Positions 1 to 9,116 of a stretch of 43,395 bases of DNA are shown here, piece after piece. Below the pieces are notes generated by a model. It was not told the origin of the DNA. It was given only the letters and a program-made list of their open reading frames with translations, and made no database searches. Position numbers and translations under genes: made by a program. Positions within the stretch are counted from its first letter, which is position 1, and each line of letters opens with the position of its first letter. Origin of the DNA: Paraperlucidibaca sp. (GTDB taxonomy: Bacteria > Pseudomonadota > Gammaproteobacteria > Pseudomonadales > Moraxellaceae); the NCBI GenBank assembly GCA_018066805.1, contig JAGPVX010000075.1, positions 1 to 43,395 on the forward strand, written 5' to 3'.

Positions 1-114
1 TTTCATTTCAGCATCGCAGCAACGGGAAGTAATTATAATCAACCTCACTCCCCACACCCAAGTTACTGTTTTTACACAACTAATCTTGTTTCGCTACCGA
101 AGCAGCGCTGGTGT

Positions 115-149
115 GGGGCGCATTATAGGGATGCCTGAGAGGGCGTCAA
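115..149 (-). promoter_or_regulatory. Strong sigma-70 promoter, rRNA-operon type, reading out of the window
   Basis: On the minus strand a -35 element TTGACG (144-149) and a perfect -10 element TATAAT (122-127) are separated by 16 bp. They are followed by a GC-rich discriminator GCGCCCC, and the 25 bp upstream of the -35 are AT-rich like an UP element. Transcription would start near 115 and leave the window at base 1. The leader contains a UUCG-capped hairpin (92-107, stem CGCTGC/GTAGCG with one G-U pair) and an inverted repeat CCCCACACC/GGTGTGGGG (50-58 and 110-118). A second TATAAT lies at 32-37 with only a poor -35. The stretch 1-231 holds no gene. An rRNA operon downstream is inference: nothing of the 16S gene is inside the window. 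Confidence 0.7.
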
Positions 150-231
150 CAGTTATTCGAAAAACAATTACTGACTGTCTGTAAAATAGACAGAAGTCCA
201 CGTAAGCGCTTGATAGTTGATTAAGCGGCTT

Positions 232-1029
232 TTACGCCGCCTTACCGCGCCAGCGATTCCACACCGCTGCTATCGGGCCTGCAACCGCATAAAGCACGGA
301 GACTGCGAGTATTCCGATAGGCAAATCGTACATAACAATGCCAAATATCAGCACTATCGGCAGCATCACCACAAACGGAACACGGCTTCGATCAAGTTCT
401 TTGAAGCTGTAGTACTTCACATTGGAGATCATTAGGAAGCCAAGCGAGACAATAATGATCGCTGAAACAATGGAAAGCTCAGGATATTGCTCAAGTAGCT
501 TGTTATCGACGCCAACCCAAACCACTGCCGCAACGATAGCACCAGCCAATGGGCTCGCCAAACCGATGAAGTAGCGCTTATCAGCGACATTTAGCTGCAC
601 ATTGAAGCGAGCCAAGCGTAAGGCGGCCGCCACACAGTAGATGAACGCGCAAATCCAGCCGAGCTTGCCCAATGTGTGTAATGACCAACTAAACATCACC
701 AGGGCCGGCGCAACACCAAAGGAGACCATATCGGAGAGTGAGTCGTACTCTGCTCCAAATGCACTCTGCGTATTGGTCATGCGCGCCACACGGCCATCCA
801 TGCCGTCAAACAACGCTGCCAGGAATATCGCAAGGGCTGCGGACTCGTATTGCCCATTCATGCCAGAGATGATGGCGTAGAAGCCCGAAAACAAAGCGGC
901 TGTGGTAAATAAGTTAGGCAGGAGGTAAATACCGCGATGCCGCGCCTTTTTACCACCCTCGAGATGCTCTTCTTCAACGACTTCGAAGGTTAGGCCGGAA
1001 TGATCATCGTGATCGTGTGGTTGTGACAT
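232..1029 (-). CDS. pssA: CDP-diacylglycerol--serine O-phosphatidyltransferase
   Basis: Membrane enzyme that joins CDP-diacylglycerol and L-serine to give phosphatidylserine, the precursor of phosphatidylethanolamine. The CDP-alcohol phosphotransferase signature is complete: the reading DGMDGRVAR is followed, after eight residues, by G-x3-D-x3-D (GAEYDSLSD). Several hydrophobic segments follow. The start chosen is the ATG at 1029, which has GGGAG six bases upstream and gives 265 residues; the frame is open 14 codons further. The N-terminus is unusually rich in His and Asp (SQPHDHDDHSG). The gene lies downstream of ilvC, but a good terminator at 1070-1098 separates them, so it probably has its own transcription or depends on read-through. 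The ilvC-pssA order is common in pseudomonads. Confidence 0.95.
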   Translation of the reverse strand: MSQPHDHDDHSGLTFEVVEEEHLEGGKKARHRGIYLLPNLFTTAALFSGFYAIISGMNGQYESAALAIFLAALFDGMDGRVARMTNTQSAFGAEYDSLSDMVSFGVAPALVMFSWSLHTLGKLGWICAFIYCVAAALRLARFNVQLNVADKRYFIGLASPLAGAIVAAVVWVGVDNKLLEQYPELSIVSAIIIVSLGFLMISNVKYYSFKELDRSRVPFVVMLPIVLIFGIVMYDLPIGILAVSVLYAVAGPIAAVWNRWRGKAA

Positions 1030-1069
1030 AAGAAACTCCCAAAAAGATGAAGACATCTTAATCTTCGGC

Positions 1070-1098
1070 AAAAAAAAACGCGACCTAAGTCGCGCTTT
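1070..1098 (-). terminator. Rho-independent terminator after ilvC
   Basis: On the minus strand the stem CGCGAC/GTCGCG with loop TTAG is followed by a run of nine T (1070-1078). It lies between the ilvC stop and the pssA start and should end most ilvC transcripts. A second inverted repeat, CGAAGGC (1105-1111) and GCCTTCG (1122-1128), sits just upstream of it and could form an extra stem in the ilvC 3' end. Confidence 0.85.
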
Positions 1099-1150
1099 TG
1101 CGACCGAAGGCCACTTTCATAGCCTTCGATCTAGATCACATCATGAGCAA

Positions 1151-2167
1151 TTAGTTTTTGCTTTGATCAACCAGTTTGTTTTTCGAGATCCACGGCATCA
1201 TACCGCGTAGCTGAGCACCAACAATTTCCACTGGGTGAGCAGCATTGAGGCGGCGACGAGCAGTCATGCTTGGATAGTTGGTTTTACCTTCCAAGATGAA
1301 CATCTTCGCGTATTCGCCAGTTTGAATGCGCTTCAGTGCATTACGCATAGCTTCGCGTGACTGTTCGTTGATCACTTCTGGACCAGTAACATACTCGCCG
1401 TATTCAGCGTTGTTGGAGATCGAGTAGTTCATGGTGGCAATGCCGCCTTCGTACATCAGATCAACAATCAATTTCAGTTCGTGCAAGCACTCGAAATAGG
1501 CCATTTCTGGGGCATAACCAGCTTCGGTTAATGTCTCAAAACCCATTTTCACCAACTCTACAGCGCCGCCGCACAGCACAGCTTGTTCGCCGAACAAGTC
1601 GGTTTCGGTTTCTTCGCGGAAGTTAGTTTCGATAACGCCGCCTTTAGTGCCGCCGTTGGCTGCTGCATACGACAGCGCTACTTGCTTGGCATTACCTGAA
1701 GCATCTTGGTGCAAAGCGATCAAAGAAGGTACGCCGCCGCCTTTCAGGTATTCCGAGCGCACAGTGTGGCCTGGACCTTTAGGAGCAACCATGATGACGT
1801 CCAGGTCGGCGCGTGGAATCACTTGGTTATAGTGAATGTTGAAGCCGTGAGCAAAGGCTAGCGTGGCGCCTTGCTTGATGTTTGGTGCAATGTTGTTGGC
1901 ATAAACTTCAGGAATGTTTTCGTCTGGCAGCAGAATCATCACCAGGTCGGCGCCTTTAACAGCGGCGTCAACTTCAGCTACTTTGATACCGGCGGCTTCA
2001 ACTTTCGACCACGATGCGCCATTTTTGCGCAGGCCAACGGTGACGTTAACGCCAGAGTCGGTCAGGTTTTGCGCGTGGGCGTGGCCCTGTGAGCCGTAGC
2101 CAATAATGGCAACGTTCATACCGCGAACGATGGAAAGATCAGCATCTTTATCGTAATAAACTTTCAT
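1151..2167 (-). CDS. ilvC: Ketol-acid reductoisomerase (NADP+)
   Basis: Second common enzyme of valine and isoleucine synthesis: it isomerises and reduces 2-acetolactate or 2-aceto-2-hydroxybutyrate using NADPH and Mg2+. This is the short class I form, 338 residues from the ATG at 2167. The frame is open upstream to 2398, but [12 protein letters not shown] is the conserved N-terminus. The nucleotide-binding loop [13 protein letters not shown] is followed by GLRKNGASW, whose basic and Ser residues suit NADPH. The [10 protein letters not shown] and [14 protein letters not shown] blocks carry the conserved metal and substrate region. It is transcribed divergently from ilvY, which probably activates it. 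Confidence 0.98.
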   Translation of the reverse strand: MKVYYDKDADLSIVRGMNVAIIGYGSQGHAHAQNLTDSGVNVTVGLRKNGASWSKVEAAGIKVAEVDAAVKGADLVMILLPDENIPEVYANNIAPNIKQGATLAFAHGFNIHYNQVIPRADLDVIMVAPKGPGHTVRSEYLKGGGVPSLIALHQDASGNAKQVALSYAAANGGTKGGVIETNFREETETDLFGEQAVLCGGAVELVKMGFETLTEAGYAPEMAYFECLHELKLIVDLMYEGGIATMNYSISNNAEYGEYVTGPEVINEQSREAMRNALKRIQTGEYAKMFILEGKTNYPSMTARRRLNAAHPVEIVGAQLRGMMPWISKNKLVDQSKN

Positions 2168-2320
2168 AATGTCACTCTCGTGTGAGCCAAAAGCTCGTGT
2201 GGGTAATCGGTGGATGCACGCGATGAGCGTGGTGATCCGTGACGCGCACCATACGACATCCTTTGTATTGCGTAAAATGATATATTTGCAACGAAATATG
2301 CCGATAAAGGAAACATCATA
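2168..2320. promoter_or_regulatory. ilvC-ilvY divergent control region with candidate IlvY operators
   Basis: The 153-bp gap between the divergent ilvC and ilvY genes contains a half-site pair TTGC (2268-2271) and GCAA (2288-2291). It also holds a perfect inverted repeat ATATTT-GCAACG-AAATAT (2282-2299). Both lie close to the ilvY start, overlapping where the ilvC promoter upstream region should be. In E. coli IlvY binds TTGCAA-type repeats in the same divergent gap and activates ilvC when acetohydroxy acids accumulate. Assigning these repeats to IlvY is inference. The ilvY start has AAAGGAAA upstream as ribosome binding site. Confidence 0.5.
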
Positions 2321-3205
2321 ATGGATGCTCGTAGCCTGCAGCTCTTTCTTGCCCTTGCTGAGAATTTGCATTTCGGCCGCACTAGCCGCGAACAACACAT
2401 CAGCCCATCCGCGCTAAGCCGCAGCATTAAGCAATTAGAAGATAGTGTTGGCGCCCCGCTCTTTCTGCGCGATAACCGCTCGGTGACACTGACACGCGAA
2501 GGCCGATTATTTCGGAAGTATGCCGCCGACACATTGCGCGGCTGGGATAGCCTTCGCCAATCCATGCGAGACGATAGCGACATTTTACGCGGCGAACTCA
2601 GCCTGTATTGCTCGGTGACCGCCAGTTACAGCTTTCTATATGACATCTTGAATAATTTTCGCAGTAATCACCCACATATAGAGATCAAGCTGCATACCGG
2701 TGATGCCGCAAAAGCTGTCGAACGTGTGCAGGAGGCGCGCGAAGACATTGCCATTGGCGCGCGCCCAGACAGCCTACCGCCGGGCGTTGTATTTCAGCCC
2801 ATAGCTCGTTCCGATCTACGCTTCATTGGACCATTGAGCACTTTAGCGCTGAGTAATGAGCAAATTCGCCAGCCAACACTGGAGAGTTGGCGAGATGTGC
2901 CGATGATATTGTCAGAGGAAGGTTTGGCACGGACTCGAATTGAGCGTTGGCTACGCCGTCATGGCATTCGGCCGAAAATTTATGCTCAGGTTAGTGGCAA
3001 CGAGGCTATTGTTAGTATGGTGAGTCTGGGCTTTGGCATAGGTGTAGTGCCGCAAATCGTGCTCGATAACAGCCCATTGGCGAGTCGAATTCGTACTTAT
3101 GATATTGAGCCGCCGCTGACGCCTTATGACATTGGCTTGTTTGCATTAGAGAAGAGGCTTAAAGAGCCTTTGGTGAATGCGTTTTGGAATCGGCAAAGCA
3201 AGTGA
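2321..3205 (+). CDS. ilvY: LysR-family transcriptional activator of ilvC
   Basis: DNA-binding regulator of 294 residues. The N-terminal winged helix-turn-helix spans roughly residues 1-60, with the LysR-type recognition segment [15 protein letters not shown]. The C-terminal periplasmic-binding-protein-like effector domain contains [17 protein letters not shown] and [14 protein letters not shown], all very close to E. coli IlvY, as is the C-terminal KEPLVNAFW. IlvY senses acetolactate or acetohydroxybutyrate and activates ilvC. The divergent placement next to ilvC supports the assignment. Unusually for a Pseudomonas-like ilvIHC locus, the gene sits between ilvH and ilvC, splitting what is often one operon. 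Confidence 0.93.
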   Translation: MDARSLQLFLALAENLHFGRTSREQHISPSALSRSIKQLEDSVGAPLFLRDNRSVTLTREGRLFRKYAADTLRGWDSLRQSMRDDSDILRGELSLYCSVTASYSFLYDILNNFRSNHPHIEIKLHTGDAAKAVERVQEAREDIAIGARPDSLPPGVVFQPIARSDLRFIGPLSTLALSNEQIRQPTLESWRDVPMILSEEGLARTRIERWLRRHGIRPKIYAQVSGNEAIVSMVSLGFGIGVVPQIVLDNSPLASRIRTYDIEPPLTPYDIGLFALEKRLKEPLVNAFWNRQSK

Positions 3206-3266
3206 GTAGCGCGCTTCGGAGCTTGCGATGAATAGCAGTCGCTGCTTATTGCATTCACATTGGCAT

Positions 3267-3298
3267 AAAAAAGGCCCGCATTAAGCGAGCCTTTTTTT
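3267..3298. terminator. Bidirectional terminator between ilvY and ilvH
   Basis: Stem AAAAAAGGCCCGC (3267-3279), loop ATTAA, then GCGAGCC plus seven T (3285-3298), with one C-A mismatch. A/T runs on both flanks make it able to stop ilvY from the left and ilvH from the right. ilvH and ilvC are therefore probably separate transcription units. Confidence 0.85.
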
Positions 3299-3311
3299 CA
3301 TTACACCGAGA

Positions 3312-3803
3312 TCAGACGCTGAGCACCTTATCGCCACGCGCAATGCCAGAGACGCCGGTACGCACCACTTCAAGAATAGTGATTTCCGACAATGCCTCGA
3401 CAAAGGCATCTAGCTTCTCGCTAGGGCCTGTCAATTGAATGGTGTAGACGCTAGGCGTTACATCAACAATATGACCCCGGAAAATATCCGCCGTGCGCTT
3501 AATTTCAGCGCGTGCAGCACCAATTGCCTTGACCTTAATCAGCATCAATTCGCGCTCGATGTGCTGACCCTCACTGAGATCAACCACTTTAACAACTTCA
3601 ATCAGCTTGTTTAGCTGCTTGGTGATCTGCTCGATTTTATGCTCATCGCCAGAGGTGGTCAGCGTGATGCGTGACAGCGTGGCGTCATCGGTAGGCGCAA
3701 CAGTCAGTGACTCGATGTTGTAGTTACGCTGCGAAAACAGGCCAACCACACGCGACAAAGCACCCGGTTCGTTTTCTAATAAAAGAGAAATAATACGACG
3801 CAT
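3312..3803 (-). CDS. ilvH: Acetolactate synthase isozyme III, regulatory small subunit
   Basis: Regulatory subunit that binds valine and stabilises and feedback-controls the IlvI catalytic subunit. The start MRRIISLLLENEPGALSRVV at ATG 3803 gives 163 residues, the same length as E. coli IlvH. The N-terminal ACT domain (about residues 1-75) includes NIESLTVAPTDD; the C-terminal domain begins near ELMLIKVKA. A GTG at 3809 in the same frame has better spacing to the GGAG upstream, so a two-residue longer form is possible. The gene begins two bases after the ilvI stop codon, so translation is coupled and the two subunits are made together. Confidence 0.97.
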   Translation of the reverse strand: MRRIISLLLENEPGALSRVVGLFSQRNYNIESLTVAPTDDATLSRITLTTSGDEHKIEQITKQLNKLIEVVKVVDLSEGQHIERELMLIKVKAIGAARAEIKRTADIFRGHIVDVTPSVYTIQLTGPSEKLDAFVEALSEITILEVVRTGVSGIARGDKVLSV

Positions 3804-3805
3804 GA

Positions 3806-5530
3806 TCACGTACGCTCCGTTTTGCTTAGCAACATGTCACGCATCGAACCCTTGGCGATATGCATTGGGTATACGTGCTCTTTAGGGTCGACATAGATGT
3901 CCAAAAACACCAATTTGTCGGTCATCGCCATGGCTTCGGCCATTTTGCTGTCGAGCTCGGCTGGATCAGTAATTTTCATACCAACATGGCCATAGGCCTC
4001 AACTAGCTTCACGAAGTCTGGCAGTGAGCCCATGTATGAGCTGGAGTGACGGCCTTCGTATTGCATGTCTTGCCATTGCTTAACCATGCCCAAGGACTGG
4101 TTGTTGATATTGATGATTTTCACCGGCAAGCCGTACTGCAAGCAGGTCGACAGCTCTTGGATATTCATCTGAATCGATGCCTCACCAGTGACGCAGCAAA
4201 CTGTAGCGTCTGGAAAAGCAAACTTCACGCCCATTGCCGCTGGCAGACCAAAGCCCATGGTGCCGAGGCCACCAGAGTTGATCCACTGACGCGGGCGATC
4301 GTATTTGTAATAAAGCGCGGCAAACATTTGATGCTGACCCACGTCAGACGTGATGTAAGCCTGACCATTGGTGGCTTTATATAGCGCCTCAACGACTTGC
4401 TGTGGCTTCATCTGCCCAGGGGCTGCGGCTTCGTAGCGTAAGCCGTGACGGGTACGCCATTGCGCAATTTGCTCCCACCAGATATTCAGCGCTTCAGCAT
4501 CGGGCTTAGGTGCATCGGCGGCTTTCACCAAGGCGAGCATATCTGCCAGCACAGGTTCGACTGCGCCCACGATGGGAATATCGACCATGATGGTTTTCGA
4601 AATCGCCGCTGGGTCGATATCGATGTGAATGATTTTCGCATTCGGGCAGAACTTTTGCGTGTTGTTGGTAACACGGTCATCGAAGCGCGCGCCAACAGCG
4701 AGAATCAAATCGCTATGGTGCATGGTCATATTGGCTTCATAAGTACCGTGCATGCCCAACATGCCGATGAATTGCGGGTCGGTGCCTGGGAAAGCACCAA
4801 GACCCATCAGCGTGTTAGTGCAGGGATAGCCCAAGGTGCGCACGAGTTCAGTGAGCAACCCGGAGGCATTGCCTTGCACGACACCGCCGCCGGCGTAAAT
4901 CACTGGGCGCTTTGCGGCCAGCATCTCATCCACAGCTTTTTTGATTTGACCGGCATGGCCACGGCCTGGCGGCGTGTATGAACGCAACTTGACCTTGGCG
5001 GGATATTCGTAAGGGAATTTCTCATTCGGGTTGGTGCAGTCTTTCGGCACGTCGATAACGACGGGGCCTGGACGACCAGAGGCAGCAATATAGAACGCCT
5101 TTTTCACCACAGCCGGAATTTCGCTGGCGTGCCGAATTTGGAAGCTATGCTTCACGATAGGACGGCTGACGCCAACCATATCGGTTTCTTGGAAGGCATC
5201 TTCGCCAATCAAGTTCGATGGCACCTGGCCCGAGATCACCACCAAGGGGATCGAGTCCATATAAGCCGTGGCAATCGCGGTGACCGTATTGGTCGCGCCG
5301 GGGCCGGAAGTCACCAATACGGTGCCGACTTTGCCAGTGGCACGCGCATAGCCATCGGCAGCATGGCCGGCAGCTTGTTCATGACGCACTAAAATATGTT
5401 TGACTTTATCCTGCTGGAAGATGGCATCGTAAATATGCAACACCGCCCCGCCGGGATAACCAAATAGAAACTCCACGCCTTCATCTGCAAGCGCGCGGAT
5501 GAGCATTTCACCGCCTGATAACTGTTCCAC
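3806..5530 (-). CDS. ilvI: Acetolactate synthase isozyme III, catalytic large subunit
   Basis: Thiamine-diphosphate enzyme that condenses two pyruvates, or pyruvate and 2-oxobutyrate, in the first common step of valine, leucine and isoleucine synthesis. It has 574 residues. The N-terminal [14 protein letters not shown] is followed by the catalytic Glu in [18 protein letters not shown]; the FAD-binding middle and C-terminal ThDP domain follow, ending in LSKTERT as in E. coli. The cofactor/Mg motif reads GEASIQMN where E. coli has GDGSIQMN; I recall GEGS for P. aeruginosa, so the Ala (codon GCA) is the further change. The start is GTG at 5530 with AGGGTG four bases upstream. A 314-bp noncoding leader precedes it. 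Confidence 0.97.
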   Translation of the reverse strand: MEQLSGGEMLIRALADEGVEFLFGYPGGAVLHIYDAIFQQDKVKHILVRHEQAAGHAADGYARATGKVGTVLVTSGPGATNTVTAIATAYMDSIPLVVISGQVPSNLIGEDAFQETDMVGVSRPIVKHSFQIRHASEIPAVVKKAFYIAASGRPGPVVIDVPKDCTNPNEKFPYEYPAKVKLRSYTPPGRGHAGQIKKAVDEMLAAKRPVIYAGGGVVQGNASGLLTELVRTLGYPCTNTLMGLGAFPGTDPQFIGMLGMHGTYEANMTMHHSDLILAVGARFDDRVTNNTQKFCPNAKIIHIDIDPAAISKTIMVDIPIVGAVEPVLADMLALVKAADAPKPDAEALNIWWEQIAQWRTRHGLRYEAAAPGQMKPQQVVEALYKATNGQAYITSDVGQHQMFAALYYKYDRPRQWINSGGLGTMGFGLPAAMGVKFAFPDATVCCVTGEASIQMNIQELSTCLQYGLPVKIININNQSLGMVKQWQDMQYEGRHSSSYMGSLPDFVKLVEAYGHVGMKITDPAELDSKMAEAMAMTDKLVFLDIYVDPKEHVYPMHIAKGSMRDMLLSKTERT

Positions 5531-5844
5531 AATTCACCCTATTTTTAGGAATGGCTATGCCTGCGCGCGGCCGCCTTTAAGGGGCCGAATCTTACCACAG
5601 GCGCTGTACTCATGGGGGCTGATGCAGATGCTCTTGACCTCGGGGTCGAGGTGGCAACGTGCTGGCTGCGGGTGCGCACAGCGTGTTGCAGAGCAGGCAG
5701 TATAAGACGGCGAGGTACGCGTCTCGAATCAGAGCAATCGCTGCTCTGGCGCCGATTTGCTGAGGGTGGTCAGCGTGTCGGCGCCCTCCATGAAGCTGAG
5801 TATTTTTTATGCACAGCGTTTATATGTCAAGCCTTTAACTGCGC
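5531..5844 (-). promoter_or_regulatory. ilvIH promoter and structured leader region
   Basis: This 314-bp gap between clpB and ilvI holds no convincing gene. On the minus strand there is a perfect -35 TTGACA (5825-5830) just after the clpB stop, with AT-rich candidate -10 sequence at about 5802-5809. Another possible -10, TATACT, lies at 5699-5704. Between them are two adjoining hairpins: GGCGCCGA/TCGGCGCC (5748-5755 with 5778-5785) and CAGAGCA/TGCTCTG (5730-5736 with 5742-5748). A third, ACCTCG/CGAGGT, lies at 5637-5652. No hairpin has a T run, so classical attenuation is not supported. In E. coli ilvIH is controlled by Lrp; no clear Lrp site could be assigned. Confidence 0.4.
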
Positions 5845-8430
5845 TTAATGCAGTCTTGGGCGCTGACATACCAACACACCCTGCTCTAGTTCTACAAAGA
5901 TTGTATCGCCAGCAACGAAGTCACCGCGCAGCAAGTGGTCGGCTAGCGGGTTTTCGAGCTCAGCCTGAATAGCACGTTTCAAAGGTCGCGCGCCATACAA
6001 AGGATCAAAGCCGACAGCAGCCAAATGCGCCATGGCAGCATCACTGAGTTCCAGCTTGAGCTCGCGATCGGCTAAGCGCTGGCGTAGACGATCCAGCTGA
6101 ATATCGGCGATGACACGGATTTGTGCCTCGCCCAATGGAGCAAAGACCACAGTCTCATCAATACGGTTGACGAACTCCGGCCTGAAATGACGATGCACAG
6201 CCTCCATGACCGCTGCACGTACTTGATCGCCCTGCCCGGCTTGCGTCAGGCTTTGAATCAAGTCTGCGCCCAAGTTCGAGGTCATGATGATCAAGGTATT
6301 GCGGAAGTCGACAGTACGGCCTTGGCCATCGGTGAGACGACCGTCTTCGAGCACTTGCAACAAGATATTGAACACATCAGGGTGTGCTTTTTCGACTTCA
6401 TCGAGCAAAACGACGGAGTAGGGTTTGCGACGCACAGCTTCGGTCAATGTGCCGCCAGACTCATAACCAACATAGCCTGGAGGTGCGCCAACCAAGCGTG
6501 ACACCGAGTGTTTTTCCATAAACTCCGACATATCGATACGCACCATGGCGTCATCACTGTCGAAAAGGAAATTCGCCAGTGCTTTGCACAGCTCAGTCTT
6601 ACCAACGCCGGTTGGGCCTAAAAATAGGAAAGAACCGCTAGGACGATCGGGATCGGTAAGGCCAGCGCGCGAGCGGCGCACGGCATTGGCCACGGCTTTC
6701 ACGGCCTCGTCTTGACCAACGACGCGCTCGGTGAGCACTGCTTCCATTCTTAGCAGTTTGTCGCGTTCGCCTTCGAGCATGCGCGCCACGGGAATGCCGG
6801 TTGTGCGCGCAACTACTTCAGCGATTTCAGCTTCAGTGACTTTGCTACGCAGCAATGTTGCCTCTGGGCGCTCGCCATTTTGCGCCTCAGCCAAACGCTT
6901 TTCTAATTCAGGGATGCTGCCGTACTGCAACTTTGACATTGTCTCTAGATCGCCTTGGCGTTTAGCGGCATCGAAATCCAGGCGCGCCTTCTCTAGCAGC
7001 TCTTTGACTTGCTGTGCGCCGGCCACCGAGGATTTTTCACTACGCCAGATCTCATCGAGATCGGCGTATTCACGTTCGAGCTTGAGGATGTCTTCCTCCA
7101 ACTTCACCAAGCGCTGCTGCGAGGCGGCATCGTCTTCATTTTTCAGCGCCTCACGCTCCATTTTCAACTGAATGAGGCGGCGATCTAAACGATCCATGGA
7201 CTCCGGGCGTGAATCCATTTCCAAGCGTATGCGCGACGCCGCCTCATCGATCAAGTCGATGGCTTTGTCGGGCAGCTTGCGATCACTGATGTAGCGATGC
7301 GACAAGCGTGCGGCAGCAATAATCGCCGGATCGGTAATATCGACGCCATGGTGCAATTCGTAGCGCTCTTTCAAGCCGCGAAGAATGGCCACGGTGTCTT
7401 CCACGCTAGGCTCATCGACTTGAATTTTTTGGAATCGACGCTCAAGTGCGGCATCTTTTTCAATGTATTGGCGATACTCATCGAGCGTGGTCGCCCCAAC
7501 GCAATGCAATTCACCGCGAGCCAGTGCGGGCTTGAGCATATTGCCGGCATCCATCGCGCCTTCGGCTTTACCAGCACCGACCATGGTGTGGATTTCGTCA
7601 ATAAACAAAATGACTTGGCCTTCGCGTTTGGCCAGGGCGGTGAGTACTGACTTCAGGCGCTCTTCGAACTCGCCACGAAATTTAGCACCAGCAATGAGCG
7701 CGCCCATATCTAGCGATAAAACGCTTTTGGATTTCAGGCTATCGGGCACTTCGCCATTGACGATGCGCTGCGCTAGACCTTCTACGATGGCGGTCTTACC
7801 GACGCCAGGCTCACCAATGAGTACGGGATTATTTTTGGTACGCCGCGAAAGCACTTGTAGCGTGCGGCGAATTTCTTCATCGCGTCCGATGACTGGGTCG
7901 AGCTTGCCAGCTCGAGCGCGCTCGGTGAGATCGATGGTGTATTTTTCTAAGGCTTGGCGCTGCTCTTCGGAACCAGCGCTGTTGACGTTTTCGCCGCCGC
8001 GCAAGCCATCGATGACTTTGCTCAATGAATCGCGAGTAAGGCCCGATTGCGTGAGTAATTTACCCGCCGTGGTATTGGCGTCTATGCAGGCGAGCAGCAC
8101 CCACTCGCTGGCGATGAAACTGTCGTGTTTTTCTTGCGCGAGTTTATCGGCAAGATTGAGCACACGTATTAGGTCTGGATTCGGTGCCATTTCGCCACTG
8201 GATTTGGCGATGCGCGGCAGATCGTCGAGCGCTTTGCTAAGAGCTACGCGCAGGCGCGGCAGCTGACCGCCAGCTTGCGAAATCATCGGTGCAATGGCGC
8301 TGTCGGCGGGCGTTAATAAAGCATCCAGTAAATGCACGGGATCGAGGCTGTTATGGTCGCGACCAACAGCTGCTGATTGGGCATTGGATAATGCAGTTTG
8401 TAATGTGGCGGTTAGGCGATCTAAGCGCAT
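5845..8430 (-). CDS. clpB: ClpB protein disaggregase (Hsp104/HSP100 family)
   Basis: Hexameric AAA+ ATPase that works with DnaK to pull apart aggregated proteins after heat stress. It has 861 residues, the usual length. Order: N-terminal Clp repeat domain (about 1-145), first AAA+ module with Walker [10 protein letters not shown] and Walker B LFIDEIHT, a coiled-coil middle domain (about 405-530, rich in Glu, Arg and Leu) that identifies ClpB rather than ClpA or ClpC, second AAA+ module with Walker [10 protein letters not shown], pore loop GYVGYESGG and Walker [11 protein letters not shown], and a C-terminal small domain. ATG 8430 has GAGGGT upstream. A heat-shock promoter lies directly upstream. 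No U-tract terminator is seen after the stop. Confidence 0.98.
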   Translation of the reverse strand: MRLDRLTATLQTALSNAQSAAVGRDHNSLDPVHLLDALLTPADSAIAPMISQAGGQLPRLRVALSKALDDLPRIAKSSGEMAPNPDLIRVLNLADKLAQEKHDSFIASEWVLLACIDANTTAGKLLTQSGLTRDSLSKVIDGLRGGENVNSAGSEEQRQALEKYTIDLTERARAGKLDPVIGRDEEIRRTLQVLSRRTKNNPVLIGEPGVGKTAIVEGLAQRIVNGEVPDSLKSKSVLSLDMGALIAGAKFRGEFEERLKSVLTALAKREGQVILFIDEIHTMVGAGKAEGAMDAGNMLKPALARGELHCVGATTLDEYRQYIEKDAALERRFQKIQVDEPSVEDTVAILRGLKERYELHHGVDITDPAIIAAARLSHRYISDRKLPDKAIDLIDEAASRIRLEMDSRPESMDRLDRRLIQLKMEREALKNEDDAASQQRLVKLEEDILKLEREYADLDEIWRSEKSSVAGAQQVKELLEKARLDFDAAKRQGDLETMSKLQYGSIPELEKRLAEAQNGERPEATLLRSKVTEAEIAEVVARTTGIPVARMLEGERDKLLRMEAVLTERVVGQDEAVKAVANAVRRSRAGLTDPDRPSGSFLFLGPTGVGKTELCKALANFLFDSDDAMVRIDMSEFMEKHSVSRLVGAPPGYVGYESGGTLTEAVRRKPYSVVLLDEVEKAHPDVFNILLQVLEDGRLTDGQGRTVDFRNTLIIMTSNLGADLIQSLTQAGQGDQVRAAVMEAVHRHFRPEFVNRIDETVVFAPLGEAQIRVIADIQLDRLRQRLADRELKLELSDAAMAHLAAVGFDPLYGARPLKRAIQAELENPLADHLLRGDFVAGDTIFVELEQGVLVCQRPRLH

Positions 8431-8474
8431 CGATTGACCCTCATGTCCACGCGCGAAATGCGCTGATGTCTATG

Positions 8475-8503
8475 ATTTGTGGGGTCTATCGATGAATTTC
8501 AAG
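8475..8503 (-). promoter_or_regulatory. Sigma-32 (RpoH) heat-shock promoter of clpB
   Basis: Minus strand: -35 CTTGAAA (8497-8503), 12-bp gap, then -10 CCCCACAAAT (8475-8484). The RpoH consensus is CTTGAAA and CCCCATNT with a gap of about 13-17 bp, so both boxes match nearly fully although the gap is at the short end. It lies in the gap before clpB, as expected for this heat-shock gene. Confidence 0.8.
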
Positions 8504-8523
8504 GGCTAGGGTTGATGCTTGCG

Positions 8524-9078
8524 CTATTTAGCGCCACGCTGCCAGCGTACTGTACGCTCGGCGATGTGCTGACCAAAAGCTTCTGCAGTGTCGCGATCGC
8601 CTTGCGGCGGCGTATGTTCTGGCGCTTCGTTATCGGCCTGTGTCATTAAGCCCGAATAAGACCCGAGGCGATTTAAATCGGTTGGGCCAGTGCCACTTGG
8701 CTGCAAGGCAAAGTTGACCCAAAGCATGCCGTGCTGGCCAGCAAAGGTTTGTAACTGCTGCAGCGCAACTTGTTTGTCGCCACTTAAGGCGCCGGAGTTA
8801 ACAAAGCCCGCAGCGACTTTATCCTGCCAGCCTTGCGCAAACCACGTACGTGAACTGTCATCCATAAACTGTTTAAACGTGGCAGAAACACTGCCCATAT
8901 AAACTGGTGCGCCAAAAACAATGGCCTCGGCAGCGGCTAAAACTTCCCAGTCAACATCAACCACCGACATGGCTTGCGCTTGTACGCCAGCGACACGATT
9001 GGCGCCATTAACGACGCACAGTGCGACCTGCTCGGTGTGACCAAAACCACTGTGATAAATAACAACCATTGGCGTCAT
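8524..9078 (-). CDS. Flavodoxin-family (WrbA-like) NAD(P)H-quinone oxidoreductase
   Basis: Protein of 184 residues with a flavodoxin-like fold. The N-terminal strand and phosphate-binding loop read VIYHSGFGHTEQVA, and the second flavin-contact region reads IVFGAPVYMGSVSATFKQFMDD, typical of WrbA and related FMN-dependent quinone reductases. GALSGDKQVALQQL and the acid-His rich HTPPQGD segment near the C-terminus also fit this group. The exact electron acceptor cannot be read from sequence. ATG 9078 has AAAGGAG five bases upstream. It lies between pgeF and clpB, which are neighbours in E. coli, so it looks like an inserted accessory gene, possibly co-transcribed with rluD-pgeF (38-base gap). 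Confidence 0.8.
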   Translation of the reverse strand: MTPMVVIYHSGFGHTEQVALCVVNGANRVAGVQAQAMSVVDVDWEVLAAAEAIVFGAPVYMGSVSATFKQFMDDSSRTWFAQGWQDKVAAGFVNSGALSGDKQVALQQLQTFAGQHGMLWVNFALQPSGTGPTDLNRLGSYSGLMTQADNEAPEHTPPQGDRDTAEAFGQHIAERTVRWQRGAK

Positions 9079-9116
9079 GCCAACTCCTTTAAATATGTAC
9101 TAGTTTTAAGCGCCGC

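Noticed and set aside
32..37. Second TATAAT near the left edge as P2 promoter
   Set aside because: The only -35-like sequence at a usable distance (TTGGGT, 18 bp) is poor; it was kept only as a remark.
4445..4981. 178-codon plus-strand frame opposite ilvI
   Set aside because: Antisense shadow of a well-conserved enzyme, no recognisable motif or ribosome binding site.
5730..5748. Hairpin CAGAGCA/TGCTCTG as terminator of clpB
   Set aside because: It is not followed by a T run on the minus strand and lies about 100 bases past the stop; better viewed as leader structure.
5729..5791. 20-codon minus-strand reading frame in the ilvI leader as attenuator peptide
   Set aside because: No ribosome binding site, no Ile or Val codons and only four Leu, and no terminator hairpin with T run downstream.
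7463..8266. 267-codon plus-strand frame opposite clpB
   Set aside because: Its sequence is the Ser/Arg-rich antisense shadow of clpB codons, with no domain; clpB is certain.
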